A stretch of 64,000 nucleotides of DNA, taken from positions 9,424,001 to 9,488,000 of the forward strand of contig NZ_CP092497.1 of assembly GCF_022479115.1 (NCBI RefSeq), read 5' to 3'. The DNA comes from Amycolatopsis sp. EV170708-02-1. Lineage in GTDB: Bacteria; Actinomycetota; Actinomycetes; Mycobacteriales; Pseudonocardiaceae. The first letter of the stretch is position 1. Each line of letters opens with the position of its first letter. Below are positions 34,196 through 44,825 of the stretch, in pieces. A model generated the notes under the pieces. That model was not told the origin of the DNA. It made no database searches and worked only from the letters and a program-made list of their open reading frames with translations. The position numbers and the translations under genes were made by a program.

Positions 34196-34875
34196 GCGCC
34201 CGCATCGGGGTCATCACCTTCCCCGGCACGCTCGACGACGGTGACGCGGCCCGCGCGGTCCGCTACGCCGACGCCGAGGCCGTGCCGCTGTGGCACGCGG
34301 ACGAAGACCTCAAGGGTGTCGACGCCGTCGTCGTCCCCGGTGGCTTCTCCTACGGCGACTACCTGCGCGCCGGCGTCATCGCCCGGTTCGCGCCGGTGAT
34401 GTCGTCGGTGATCGAGGCCGCCCACAAGGGCATGCCGGTGCTGGGCATCTGCAACGGCTTCCAGATCCTGTGCGAGGCCGGGTTGCTGCCGGGCGCGATG
34501 ATCCGCAACGCGGGTCTGCACTTCATCTGCCGTGACCAGTGGCTGCGCGTCGAGAACAACGACACCGCGTGGACCACCCGGTACGACAAGGGCGCCGAGA
34601 TCCTCATCCCGATGAAGAACATCGACGGCTGCTTCGTCGCCGAGCAGGCCACCCTCGACGAGCTGGAGGGTGAGGGCCGTGTGGTGTTCCGTTACGTCGG
34701 CGGCAACCCGAACGGCTCGCGCAACGACATCGCCGGGATCCGCAGCGAGAACGGCCGCGTCGTCGGGCTCATGCCGCATCCGGAGCACGCCATCGACGCC
34801 CTCACCGGGCCCTCCGACGACGGGCTCGGCATGTTCTACAGCGCGGTCGACGCTCTCTCTTTGGTCGCGCGCTGA
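34192..34875 (+). CDS. purQ: Phosphoribosylformylglycinamidine synthase subunit PurQ (glutaminase)
   Basis: The class I glutamine amidotransferase supplies ammonia to PurL. The 227-residue product has [11 protein letters not shown] at 51-61, the oxyanion GICNGFQIL with nucleophile Cys87, and GLMPHPEHA near the end with the His and Glu of the triad. GTG 34192 overlaps the purS stop. purL is 3.7 kb downstream, separated by a divergently placed ABC exporter, an arrangement also seen in other actinobacteria. A strong cluster of hairpins follows the stop. Confidence 0.97.
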   Translation: MSARIGVITFPGTLDDGDAARAVRYADAEAVPLWHADEDLKGVDAVVVPGGFSYGDYLRAGVIARFAPVMSSVIEAAHKGMPVLGICNGFQILCEAGLLPGAMIRNAGLHFICRDQWLRVENNDTAWTTRYDKGAEILIPMKNIDGCFVAEQATLDELEGEGRVVFRYVGGNPNGSRNDIAGIRSENGRVVGLMPHPEHAIDALTGPSDDGLGMFYSAVDALSLVAR

Positions 34876-34887
34876 CGTAAACACGCC

Positions 34888-35088
34888 GAAGGGGCGCCGT
34901 TCCGTACGAAACTCGCGTTGAGTGCGGAGGCGCCCCTTCATCGCGTTCACGTGGGCCTTCGGCCCGAAAGAGGGCGCGCGACGTGAAGTCTCCGTCGGGC
35001 GCGGGGCGCCCTTGGGGAGACGCGTCTCCGCCTGACACCCCTCGCATTTCGTCCTCTAAATGCGTTCGCATTTAGAGGACGAAATGCG
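34888..35088. repeat. Cluster of four stacked hairpins between convergent purQ and ABC exporter
   Basis: In 200 bp there are: GAAGGGGCGCC/GGCGCCCCTTC at 34888-34939; TTCACGT/ACGTGAA at 34946-34987 with an inner GGGCC-GGCCC; the palindrome GGAGACGCGTCTCC at 35016-35029; and two perfect 22-bp arms at 35043-35064 and 35067-35088 (starting CGCATTTCG). The last one touches the exporter stop codon. The gap has no gene. Confidence 0.8.
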
Positions 35089-36816
35089 TCAGGAGGCGGC
35101 GGCCACCAGCGCCGAGTAGGGGCCTCCGGCGGCCAGCAGCTCCGCGTGCGAGCCCAGCTCGGTCACCCGGCCGCCCTCGATGACGGCGACCCGGTCGGCC
35201 GCGGCCGCCGTATGCAGCCGGTGCGCGATCGCGATCACCGTGCGCCCTTCGAGCACCGCGCTCAGCGACCGCTCCAGCTCCCGCGCCGAACCCGTGTCCA
35301 GCAGCGACGTCGCCTCGTCCAGCACCAGGGTGTGCGGGTCGGCCAGCACCACCCGCGCCAGCGCGAGCTGCTGCGCCATCGCCGCCGGGACGGCGACCGC
35401 CCCGGCCCCGACCTTCGTGTCCAGCCCGTCGGGCAGGCTCGCGACCCACTCCGAAGCCCCGACCGAGGCCAGCGCGGCCAGCAGCCGTTCGTCGGTCCAG
35501 TCCCCGGCCGGGAGCGTGAGGTTGTCCCGCAGCGTCCCCGCGAACACGTGCTGCTCCTGGGTCAGCAGCAGCACCTCGCCGCGCAGGACGTCGTCCGGCA
35601 GCGTCGACACCTCGGCGCCGCCGATCCGCACCGAGCCCGAGGTCGGCGCCGACATCCCGGCCAGCAGCCGTCCCAGCGTGGACTTGCCGGCCCCGGACGG
35701 CCCGACGATCGCCAGCCGCTCCCCGGCGGGCACCCGCAGGTCGATCCCGTGGAGCACTTCGCGGTCCGCGTTGTAGCCGAAGCGCACGTCGCGGACCTCG
35801 ATGTCCTGGCCGCGCGGCGCCTCCGAAGCCACACCTGAGGACGAAGCGGGCCGTACGCCCAGCAGCCGCCGCAGTGAGACCCCCGCGACCTGCATGTCCG
35901 CGAGCCAGAACAGCGCCTCGTTCAGCGGACCCGTCATGACCTGCGAGTACAGCAGCATCGCGGTGATCGTGCCGAGCCCTTCCCAGCCGTTCGAGTAGGC
36001 GAGCAGGCCGAGCCCGAGCATCACCGGCACCGGCAGCACGTAACTGATCTCCAGCGACGGGATCCACCGCATCTGCAGCGCCCGCACCTCGCGCTCGCCC
36101 AGCATCGCCGCGTCGAGACCGTCGTGCCCGGTCCGGATCCGGCGGCCGGTCAGGTTCAGCGCCTCGGCCGTCCGCGCGCCCTCCGCTGTCTCGTGCGTGG
36201 TGGACTGCAGCTCGGACCACTTGTCCAGCATCCGCCGCATCACGTCCGGGATCCGCCGCTGGTACCAGATGTTCACCGGCACCAGCAGCGGCAGCGCGAC
36301 CAGCAGGCCCAGCGCCAGGAACGGCGACGTGATCACCATCGCCACCACGGTGAACACCACCGTGACCGCGGCGATCAGGATCTCCGGCGCGCCGAAGCGC
36401 ACCGCGTGGTCGATGCGGCTGACGTCGGTGGTCGCCCGGCTGAGCAGATCACCGGTGCCCGCGGCCTCGACCGTCCCGAGCGGCAGGTTCAGCGCGTTCC
36501 CGACGAACTGCTCACGGTTCTTCGCCAGGATCCGCTCGCCGAACACCCGCGCGCGCAGCCGCGCCAAACCCTTGAACCACGCCTGCGCGCCCAGCACGAC
36601 CACGAACGCGATCGCCAGCCAGGTGATCGTGGCGGTCGTCGTGCCTCCGACGACCTCGTCCACCAGCGCGCCCAGCAGCTGCGGCCCGGCCAGCCCGATC
36701 GCGGTCGCGACGCAGAACAGGCCGAGCATCACGGAGAACTCGCGCTTGTTGGCCCGCGCGGTCTCCTTGATCCATCGTCGAACGTCCTTCTTGTCTGCCA
36801 GCGGCAGCTTCTTCAT
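35089..36816 (-). CDS. ABC exporter subunit with degenerate signature motif
   Basis: This 575-residue half-transporter has six membrane helices (about 25-300) and an ATPase domain. Walker A GPSGAGKST is intact near 371, the Q-loop is LLLTQEQHVFAG, Walker B LVLDEATSLLD is intact, and the H-loop VIAIAHRL has its His. The ABC signature, normally LSGGQ, reads VPAAMAQQLALARV near 479-492. ATG 36816 overlaps the stop of the partner gene (ATGA), so the two form a heterodimer. This subunit should supply the working Walker A/B/H set and the defective signature. Substrate unknown. Confidence 0.9.
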   Translation of the reverse strand: MKKLPLADKKDVRRWIKETARANKREFSVMLGLFCVATAIGLAGPQLLGALVDEVVGGTTTATITWLAIAFVVVLGAQAWFKGLARLRARVFGERILAKNREQFVGNALNLPLGTVEAAGTGDLLSRATTDVSRIDHAVRFGAPEILIAAVTVVFTVVAMVITSPFLALGLLVALPLLVPVNIWYQRRIPDVMRRMLDKWSELQSTTHETAEGARTAEALNLTGRRIRTGHDGLDAAMLGEREVRALQMRWIPSLEISYVLPVPVMLGLGLLAYSNGWEGLGTITAMLLYSQVMTGPLNEALFWLADMQVAGVSLRRLLGVRPASSSGVASEAPRGQDIEVRDVRFGYNADREVLHGIDLRVPAGERLAIVGPSGAGKSTLGRLLAGMSAPTSGSVRIGGAEVSTLPDDVLRGEVLLLTQEQHVFAGTLRDNLTLPAGDWTDERLLAALASVGASEWVASLPDGLDTKVGAGAVAVPAAMAQQLALARVVLADPHTLVLDEATSLLDTGSARELERSLSAVLEGRTVIAIAHRLHTAAAADRVAVIEGGRVTELGSHAELLAAGGPYSALVAAAS

Positions 36817-38462
36817 GCCGGTACTTTCGTATCGATGACCACATCGGCCACATGTGTCCACAAAGGACTTTGACTGAACACGACGGTGGTCTTGCCGCGC
36901 CGCAGCTTCGCGACGCGTTCGGTTATGCGGGCTTCGGTATGCGCGTCGACGGCCGAGGTCGGCTCGTCGAGCAGCAGGACGTCGGCGTCGGCCGCCAGCG
37001 CGCGGGCCAGGTTCAGCCGCTGCCGCTGACCGCCGGAAACCTCACGTCCGCGTTCGCCGATCACCTCGTCGACGCCGTGGGGCAGCGCGTCCACGATGTC
37101 CTCGGCGTCCGCCGCGTACAGCGCTTCGGTGATCTCGACGTCGCCGGGCTCGGTGGGGCTGACCTGCTCGCGCAGCACACCGGAGAACCAGATGTCCTGG
37201 TTGTGCGCGAACACGACCCGCCGCCGGAGCTCGTCGAGCGCGACCCGGTCCACGGGAACCCCGCCGACGAGGGCAGGTTCACTCGGATCGGTGAACCGCG
37301 CCATCCGTGACGCCACCGCTTCGGCGTCGGCACCGACGTCGACGACGGTCAGCTTCCCGGCTTCGACCTTGATCCCGGACGTCTCGTCGTACAGGTCCAG
37401 CGGGCCTTCCGGCAGCGGCACCGGGTGCTCCGGCTCGGCGAGCGTGCGTTCGGTGGACAGCAGTTTGCACACCTTCCGCGCCGAAACCAGCGCGGCGCTC
37501 AGCACGCCCGCGAACTCGGTCGCCGTCGTCACCGGGATCACCAGGAACACCGAGACGCCGTAGAACGTGATCAGCTCGCCGACGCCGATGGTGCCGTTGA
37601 TCGCCAGCTGCGCGCCCAGCCAGGTGATGACCACCGTGACCAGGCCCGGCAACGCGACCTCCGCCGCCGAAAGCCACGCCTCGCTGCGCCCGACCTGCAC
37701 ACCGGCCGTGCGGACCTTCTGGCTGGAGCGGCGGAAGCGGTCGAGGAACTGCTTCTCGCCGCCGACGCCACGAAGGATCCGCAGGCCGGAGACGATGTCC
37801 GCGGCCAGCGCGTTGACCTCGGTCTTCTCCTCGCGCTGCTTCGTCTGGCGTTTCTCCAGCGGCTTCAGCAGCGGCCCGATGCCCACCACCGCGAGCGGGA
37901 CACCGATCAGCGCGACCACGCCGAGCAGCGGGGACGTCGTCAGCAGCGCCGTCGCGCACACGATGAACGCGATCAGCGAACCGAAGGCCCGCCCGAGCAC
38001 CTCGAAGGAGTCACCGATCGGGTTGATGTCGCTGGTGGTGATCGCCACCACGTCACCCGTGGTGGTCGTGTCCCGCAGGTTCGCGCCCAGCTTCGCCGCG
38101 TGTTCGGTGGCGAGCCGCTGTGTCACCCCGGCGCCGTGGATCCAGCAGCCGTAGGACGCGAAATGCTGCACCGTGCCCGCGATCGTCTGCGCGATCCCGA
38201 GCCCGGCGGCCGCGAGACCCCAGAGCCAGACGGAATCGCCGTCGCCGCGGCCGATCGCGTCGATACCCCGGCCGATCGCGACCGGCAGGAGGGCGATCGG
38301 CAGCGACCACAGCGCACCGCTGATCGCCGAGACGGCGAGCAGTCCCGGGCGCGCGAGCATCATCCTGACCAGGTACCGCCAGGCGGTCGGCTTGGCGGGC
38401 AGACGTAGTCGCGGAAGCGGATATGTGGCGGAAAGCACGATTGTCGACGTTAAGCGGATCAC
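36813..38462 (-). CDS. ABC exporter subunit lacking Walker A and H-loop
   Basis: The 549-residue partner has six membrane helices and a shortened ATPase domain. Where Walker A should be, KLTVVDVGADAEAVASRMARF is found: no GxxGxGKS/T. The H-loop region reads TTVVFSQSPLW without His. The signature VSGGQRQRLNLARAL and Walker B VLLLDEPTSAVD are canonical. So its own ATP pocket is dead, but its signature can complete the partner's site. The start may be GTG 38462 or GTG 38438; the family N-terminus is not decisive. It is divergent from purL (71 bp). Confidence 0.9.
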   Translation of the reverse strand: MIRLTSTIVLSATYPLPRLRLPAKPTAWRYLVRMMLARPGLLAVSAISGALWSLPIALLPVAIGRGIDAIGRGDGDSVWLWGLAAAGLGIAQTIAGTVQHFASYGCWIHGAGVTQRLATEHAAKLGANLRDTTTTGDVVAITTSDINPIGDSFEVLGRAFGSLIAFIVCATALLTTSPLLGVVALIGVPLAVVGIGPLLKPLEKRQTKQREEKTEVNALAADIVSGLRILRGVGGEKQFLDRFRRSSQKVRTAGVQVGRSEAWLSAAEVALPGLVTVVITWLGAQLAINGTIGVGELITFYGVSVFLVIPVTTATEFAGVLSAALVSARKVCKLLSTERTLAEPEHPVPLPEGPLDLYDETSGIKVEAGKLTVVDVGADAEAVASRMARFTDPSEPALVGGVPVDRVALDELRRRVVFAHNQDIWFSGVLREQVSPTEPGDVEITEALYAADAEDIVDALPHGVDEVIGERGREVSGGQRQRLNLARALAADADVLLLDEPTSAVDAHTEARITERVAKLRRGKTTVVFSQSPLWTHVADVVIDTKVPA

Positions 38463-38533
38463 CGTCGCGGGCGCGACCGATTTATCCGTGGGCGACGGCA
38501 GGGTGAACAGACCCCTCGCCTATTCTCAAGGCC

Positions 38534-40840
<2,307 letters not shown>

Positions 40841-40843
40841 CGC

Positions 40844-40889
40844 CTCGTGAGTGGCAAGGACGGTTCTAACCGTCCTTGCCACTCACGAG
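40844..40889. repeat. Family-A palindrome, copy 3, supplying a stop codon
   Basis: Perfect 22-bp arms (40844-40865, 40868-40889) with loop CT. It begins 3 bp after the purL stop, and the stop of the convergent pentapeptide gene (40883-40885) lies inside its right arm. It is probably a shared terminator. Confidence 0.88.
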
Positions 40890-41725
40890 CCAGGAAGCGT
40901 CGAACCGGCCGGGAACTTCGCGCCCTCAAGCGACGGCAGTTCCGCGAAGGTGGCCGCGCTGAGGTCGACGGGTTTCTCCACGACGAGGTGGTCCAGCGAC
41001 ACCTTGCGCTCGAAGCTCGCCCTCGTGAGGTCGAGCGTCCCGTGGATGGTCACGTCCTTGAGCGAGAACTTCCCGGAAATCTGGGCGTCGGTGAGATCCA
41101 GGTAGCTCGCCATCTCGCAGCGGTCCGCGCCGAACCAGCCGATCCGCCTGCCGAGCAGTTCGAGCTTGTCGAGCCGCGCGTCGCTGAGGTTGAGCCCCAG
41201 TGTCGGCCCGGTGGTGCCGGCGTGGGGAAGGATGTCGCGGATCAGCCGCTCGGCCGCGCGCCGGACCAGCCGTTCGCGTTCGGCCTCGGCCCGATTCTCC
41301 TTGTCCCACTTGGTGTCACCGGGGAATTTCGGATGGTCGAACGGCCGCCGCAAGTAGGCGCACAACACGTCGAGCACCGTCTGCCGGTATTCCGGCCGGG
41401 TCCTGGCCAGGCCCGCTAGCGAATGCATCGCGCCGACCCGGACCTGATCGGCCTCGTTGCCCAGCAGTTCGATCGATTTCGCGAACCGCTCGTCGGAGAT
41501 CCGGCTGCGCTCGATCTCGTGCCTGTCCTCTTCGGTCCGCCTTCGCCGGTCGTTGAGCCAAAGCCCGTAGAGCGCGGCGATCGCCCCGCCCGCCAGCGCG
41601 CCGGTCTTCAGCGCGTCGCCGCGGCTGGTCGCGCGATCCGTGAGCAGCCAGGCGGTGACCCCGACGAGCACCACGATCGACGACAGCAACGTCCACAGCA
41701 GCGGCGACTTGAGCAGGCGCCTCAT
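40883..41725 (-). CDS. Pentapeptide-repeat-like membrane protein, copy B
   Basis: This 280-residue protein has two predicted membrane helices in the first 60 residues (LLWTLLSSIVVLVGVTAWLL; ALKTGALAGGAIAALYGLWL), a charged helix RRRRTEEDRHEIERSRIS, a helical middle (FAKSIELLGNEADQVRVGAMHSLAGLAR) and a C-terminal pentapeptide-like part (LNLSDARLDKLELLGRRIGW, then LDLTDAQISGKFSLKDVTIHGTLDLTRASF). It is a clear paralogue of the upstream gene and overlaps it by four bases (ATGA). Function unknown. Its C-terminus runs into the palindrome. Confidence 0.78.
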   Translation of the reverse strand: MRRLLKSPLLWTLLSSIVVLVGVTAWLLTDRATSRGDALKTGALAGGAIAALYGLWLNDRRRRTEEDRHEIERSRISDERFAKSIELLGNEADQVRVGAMHSLAGLARTRPEYRQTVLDVLCAYLRRPFDHPKFPGDTKWDKENRAEAERERLVRRAAERLIRDILPHAGTTGPTLGLNLSDARLDKLELLGRRIGWFGADRCEMASYLDLTDAQISGKFSLKDVTIHGTLDLTRASFERKVSLDHLVVEKPVDLSAATFAELPSLEGAKFPAGSTLPGS

Positions 41726-42831
41726 CGGTCCTTCACCGTGAGCCGGGCACGGCCGTCCGGCAAGGTTTCGACGGACCAGTCCGCCGGGAGTTCGTGATCC
41801 CTCGCCGGTTCCACTGTCGTGTTGTACAGCGACACCGTGCCGGGCGGCTCACGGAAACTCAGATCCGCGAAGCCCTCGAACCGCGCGCGGCGCAGGTCCA
41901 GCGTGCCCTTGAACTCGGCGTCGGCGAAGACCGCGTCCTTCGCGAAGACGCTGTCCTTGAAGGACGTCTCGCCCGCGAACACCGTCCCGCGGAACTCGGT
42001 GTCCTCGGAGAACTGCACCCCGCTGAACCACGCCCGCTGCTCGAACTTGGCTCCCTCGCACCGGAAGTAGCCGATGCGCTTCTTCTCCTTGGTACCCGAG
42101 CCGGTCAGGTAGACCGGCCCGAGGAACACGCAACCGGACAGGTTGGTGCTGCTGTACAGCCCGCCGTAGCGGAGCAGGAGCTTGCCGATCTTCCGGCCGG
42201 ACAGGTCGAAGTACTCCAGCACCGCTCCGGTCAGATCGAGGTCGTACCCGGGCGTGCCCTCGGAGTCCGCGGCCGGGAGAAGTTCCCCGATCAGCCGCTG
42301 CGCGGTCTGCCGTACCTGGAGTTCCTGGTCCTCTTCCGCGCTGCCCTCTTCCGGCGCGGTGTTGCCCGCCCGTTTCGCCGTGTCCTTGTATCGCGGATGG
42401 TCGAACGGCCGCCGCAGATACGAGCACAGGATGTCCAGCACGGTCTGCCGGTAGAGCTCGCGACCGCGGGCCAGCCCCGCCAGCGCGTGCAGGGCCCCCA
42501 CCCGCACCTGGTCGGCGTCGTGCCCGAGCAGCTCGACGGCCTTCGCGAACCGTTCGTCCGAGATCCGGTCGCGGTCCTGGTCGGCTCGCCGCAGCTCCAG
42601 CTCCTGCCGCTGCCGCTCGACCTCCTGCCGCCGCTCCTCCACCCGGCGTCGCCTGTCGTTGAGCCACAACGCGTACAGCGCGACGATGGCGGCGCCGGCG
42701 ACACCGCCGGTCTTCAACGCCTCACTGCGGCTGGTCGCCGGATCCGTCAGCAACCAGCCGCCGACCGCGAGCAACAGGACGAACGAGAGGACGAACGTCC
42801 ACAGCAACGGGGAGCGGAGGAACCGCTTCAT
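41722..42831 (-). CDS. Pentapeptide-repeat-like membrane protein, copy A
   Basis: The 369-residue paralogue has the same order: two membrane helices (SPLLWTFVLSFVLLLAVGGWLL; ALKTGGVAGAAIVALYALWLN), a long charged coil (RRRRVEERRQEVERQRQELELRR), the helical ELLGHDADQVRVGALHALAGLARG block and a longer pentapeptide-like end (AKFEQRAWFSGVQFSEDTEFRGTVFAGETSFKDSVFAKDAVF, rich in AxF spacing every five residues). ATG 42831 is chosen because it starts MKRFLRSPLLWTF, matching copy B, and overlaps the upstream stop in ATGA. Function unknown; a scaffold or signalling role is only a guess. Confidence 0.8.
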   Translation of the reverse strand: MKRFLRSPLLWTFVLSFVLLLAVGGWLLTDPATSRSEALKTGGVAGAAIVALYALWLNDRRRRVEERRQEVERQRQELELRRADQDRDRISDERFAKAVELLGHDADQVRVGALHALAGLARGRELYRQTVLDILCSYLRRPFDHPRYKDTAKRAGNTAPEEGSAEEDQELQVRQTAQRLIGELLPAADSEGTPGYDLDLTGAVLEYFDLSGRKIGKLLLRYGGLYSSTNLSGCVFLGPVYLTGSGTKEKKRIGYFRCEGAKFEQRAWFSGVQFSEDTEFRGTVFAGETSFKDSVFAKDAVFADAEFKGTLDLRRARFEGFADLSFREPPGTVSLYNTTVEPARDHELPADWSVETLPDGRARLTVKDR

Positions 42832-43622
42832 CGGACCTTGGAGACCAGAAGCGACGAGACGCACCAGGCACCGGACTGGCTCTGCGCGAACATCGTTCCC
42901 TTGGCGTCCTGTCCTTCGACCGTGCCGGTGATCTCGGCCATGACGAGGTTGGTGGTTCCCTGCGTCCGCTTGACCTCGGCCGTGGAGCCCGGCGGAAGGA
43001 AGACGTCGAGCACGGAGCCCATGCTCGCCCGGCGGTTTTCACAGGCCAGCGCGATCGCCCCTGGCCGGTCGCCCGACGAGATCTTGGCGAGGAAGTCCTG
43101 GATGACCTTCACACCCTGAGGATCGCCGGAGCTGCTGCCGCCGCTTTCGGTGCTCCGCGGGGTCCTGGTCGTGCTGGACTTCGGGCTGCTCTTCGGCGCG
43201 GAGGTCGGCGCGGGCTCGGCCGACGACGAGGGCGGCGCGGCCACGGGCTCGTCCTTGCTCAGCAGGAAGCCCGGCGCGACGAACCCGGTGACACCGAAGG
43301 CCACCAGCACGACCACGCCGATCACGATCCCGATGATCAGCCCGGTCTTGCTCTTCGGCGGCGGTGCGGGCGGGCCACCGAAGCCCTGCTGGTAGCCCTG
43401 CTGATTCGGGTCCCAGCCTTGCTGCGGCTGCTGGTACTGCTGGGTCTGGTCCCAGCCCTGCTGGGGCTGCTGCTGGTACTGCTGCGTCGGGTCCCAGCCC
43501 TGCTGCTGGCCGTACTGCTGCGGCTGACCGTATTGCTGGTTCGGGTCCCAGCCACCCTGCTGCGGCTGCTGTCCCTGGGGGTCCTGGCCGTATGGCTGGC
43601 CTGGCTGGGGTGGGTAGGTCAT
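42828..43622 (-). CDS. Q/G/P-rich single-pass membrane protein
   Basis: This 264-residue protein has a cytosolic half of imperfect repeats built on QQGWDPNQQY and QPQQ (residues 1-85), then PPPKSKTG, one membrane helix about 93-115, a Ser/Pro-rich linker (SSSAEPAPTSAPKSSPKSS) and an outer domain with VIQDFLAKISSGDRPGAIALACENRR and SGAWCVSSLL (two Cys). It belongs with the protein at 33116-33889. It heads a three-gene operon with the two pentapeptide-like genes (4-bp overlaps). Function unknown; repeats could bind partner proteins. Confidence 0.8.
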   Translation of the reverse strand: MTYPPQPGQPYGQDPQGQQPQQGGWDPNQQYGQPQQYGQQQGWDPTQQYQQQPQQGWDQTQQYQQPQQGWDPNQQGYQQGFGGPPAPPPKSKTGLIIGIVIGVVVLVAFGVTGFVAPGFLLSKDEPVAAPPSSSAEPAPTSAPKSSPKSSTTRTPRSTESGGSSSGDPQGVKVIQDFLAKISSGDRPGAIALACENRRASMGSVLDVFLPPGSTAEVKRTQGTTNLVMAEITGTVEGQDAKGTMFAQSQSGAWCVSSLLVSKVR

Positions 43623-43736
43623 CGGTCTCGCCTTCCGTACTGGGGCCTGAGGCTTCAGATCAGACGACCGGCGGTCAGCGCTGGTTCCGGATCCGCCCCT
43701 GCCAGGGATTTCAAGGGGAAGGTACCCCGCGCGCGA

Positions 43737-43768
43737 AAACGGCTCCCGGCCGAGGCCGGGAGCCGTTT
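43737..43768. terminator. Strong GC hairpin terminator after GH25 copy 1
   Basis: AAACGGCTCCCGGC pairs perfectly over 14 bp with GCCGGGAGCCGTTT, loop CGAG; A and T tracts flank the stem. It lies 18 bp downstream of the minus-strand lysozyme stop (43787). The remaining part of the 164-bp gap contains the promoter side of the Q-rich operon. Confidence 0.85.
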
Positions 43769-43786
43769 CTTCACGGAATGCGCAGC

Positions 43787-44632
43787 TCAGCCGTTGGCCA
43801 GTGCCTGCAGACGGTCGTAGGCGCCGTTGAAGGTGTTCTGGTCGAGCGGGCTGGAGGTGTACTGCCACACGGTGTAGTAGCCCCAGCCGTAAGGCAGCGC
43901 GCCGACGGTGGAGGCGTATCGCGCGATCCACAGCGGGACCGTGCCACCGAAGTTCTGCGACGTGCCGACACAGGTGCTCCACCAGCTCGTCGAGGTGTAG
44001 ATGACGGGCCAGCGGCCGGTGCGCGCCTTGTAGCGGTCGTGGAACGCCCGGATCCACGACCCCATCGCGGATTGGCTCAGGCCGTAGCAGGTGGCGCCGT
44101 ACGGGTTGTATTCCATGTCCAGCGCACCCGGCAGCGTCTTGCCGTCCTTCGACCAGCCGCCGCCGTTGTTGACGAAGAAGTCGGCCTGCGCCGCGCCGCT
44201 CGAAACGTTCGGCAGGGCGAAGTGGTACGCGCCGCGGATGAAGCCCTTGTTGTAGGAACCGTTGTACTGCTGGGCGAAGTACGGGTTCTTGTAGCTGGTG
44301 CCTTCGGTGGCCTTGGTCCACACGAAGCGCTTGCCCTGGTTCCACCAGTAGTTCCAGTCGACGTTGCCCTGGTAACTGGCCACGTCCATGCCCGCGACCG
44401 TCGCGAGCACGCCGACCTCGGGCTGCGGCTGGGCGGCCTTGGCTTTGGACTCGGGGGTGGAGGTGTCGCCTTCCACGCGCCGGATCTGCGATCCGAGCGT
44501 GTGGTCGTTCTGCTGGAGATCCTGTTCGATCGACATGATCTCGGGGGACGGGGCGGCCGACGCCTGGACCGTGCTGCTGAGCAGGAGCAGCGCGGAGCCG
44601 ACGGCGATGGCGATTCTTCGGGAAGTGCGCAT
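43787..44632 (-). CDS. Secreted GH25 lysozyme, copy 1
   Basis: This 281-residue exported muramidase has a signal peptide (MRTSRRIAIAVGSALLLLSSTVQASAA), a 60-residue linker, then the GH25 barrel: VAGMDVASYQGNVDWNYWW (catalytic Asp), GAYHFALPNVSSGAAQADFF, LPGALDMEYNPYG (second acidic pair) and WPVIYTSTSWW near the end. It cleaves the glycan chain of peptidoglycan. ATG 44632 gives the signal peptide. The paralogue at 44825-45643 lies directly upstream on the same strand, with 192 bp between that contain hairpins and this gene's long leader. Confidence 0.92.
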   Translation of the reverse strand: MRTSRRIAIAVGSALLLLSSTVQASAAPSPEIMSIEQDLQQNDHTLGSQIRRVEGDTSTPESKAKAAQPQPEVGVLATVAGMDVASYQGNVDWNYWWNQGKRFVWTKATEGTSYKNPYFAQQYNGSYNKGFIRGAYHFALPNVSSGAAQADFFVNNGGGWSKDGKTLPGALDMEYNPYGATCYGLSQSAMGSWIRAFHDRYKARTGRWPVIYTSTSWWSTCVGTSQNFGGTVPLWIARYASTVGALPYGWGYYTVWQYTSSPLDQNTFNGAYDRLQALANG

Positions 44633-44803
44633 CACGACAATCCCTTCACGGATAACCCTCGCTGAGGACGGCGACCTTGCAGGTGGTAGCCGTCCGGGCA
44701 CGATTGTTGACGACGAGTGCCGGGTTTGTCACTAACTTCCGTGAAATTGGTACTACGCGTGGGTGATTTTCATTTCCAAGTAGGACTGGTTATGTGATCT
44801 TGT

Positions 44804-44825
44804 AACACCCACTCGGGTGAGTGTT
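44804..44825 (-). terminator. Hairpin at the end of GH25 copy 2
   Basis: AACAC/GTGTT outer and CACTC/GAGTG-like inner pairs overlap the first base of the stop codon. Downstream (minus strand) is an AT-rich leader of the next lysozyme gene. Confidence 0.5.

Noticed and set aside
44633..44803. c-di-AMP (ydaO) riboswitch upstream of GH25
   Set aside because: Plausible by gene type, but I could not align the conserved core; kept only as a low-interest finding.
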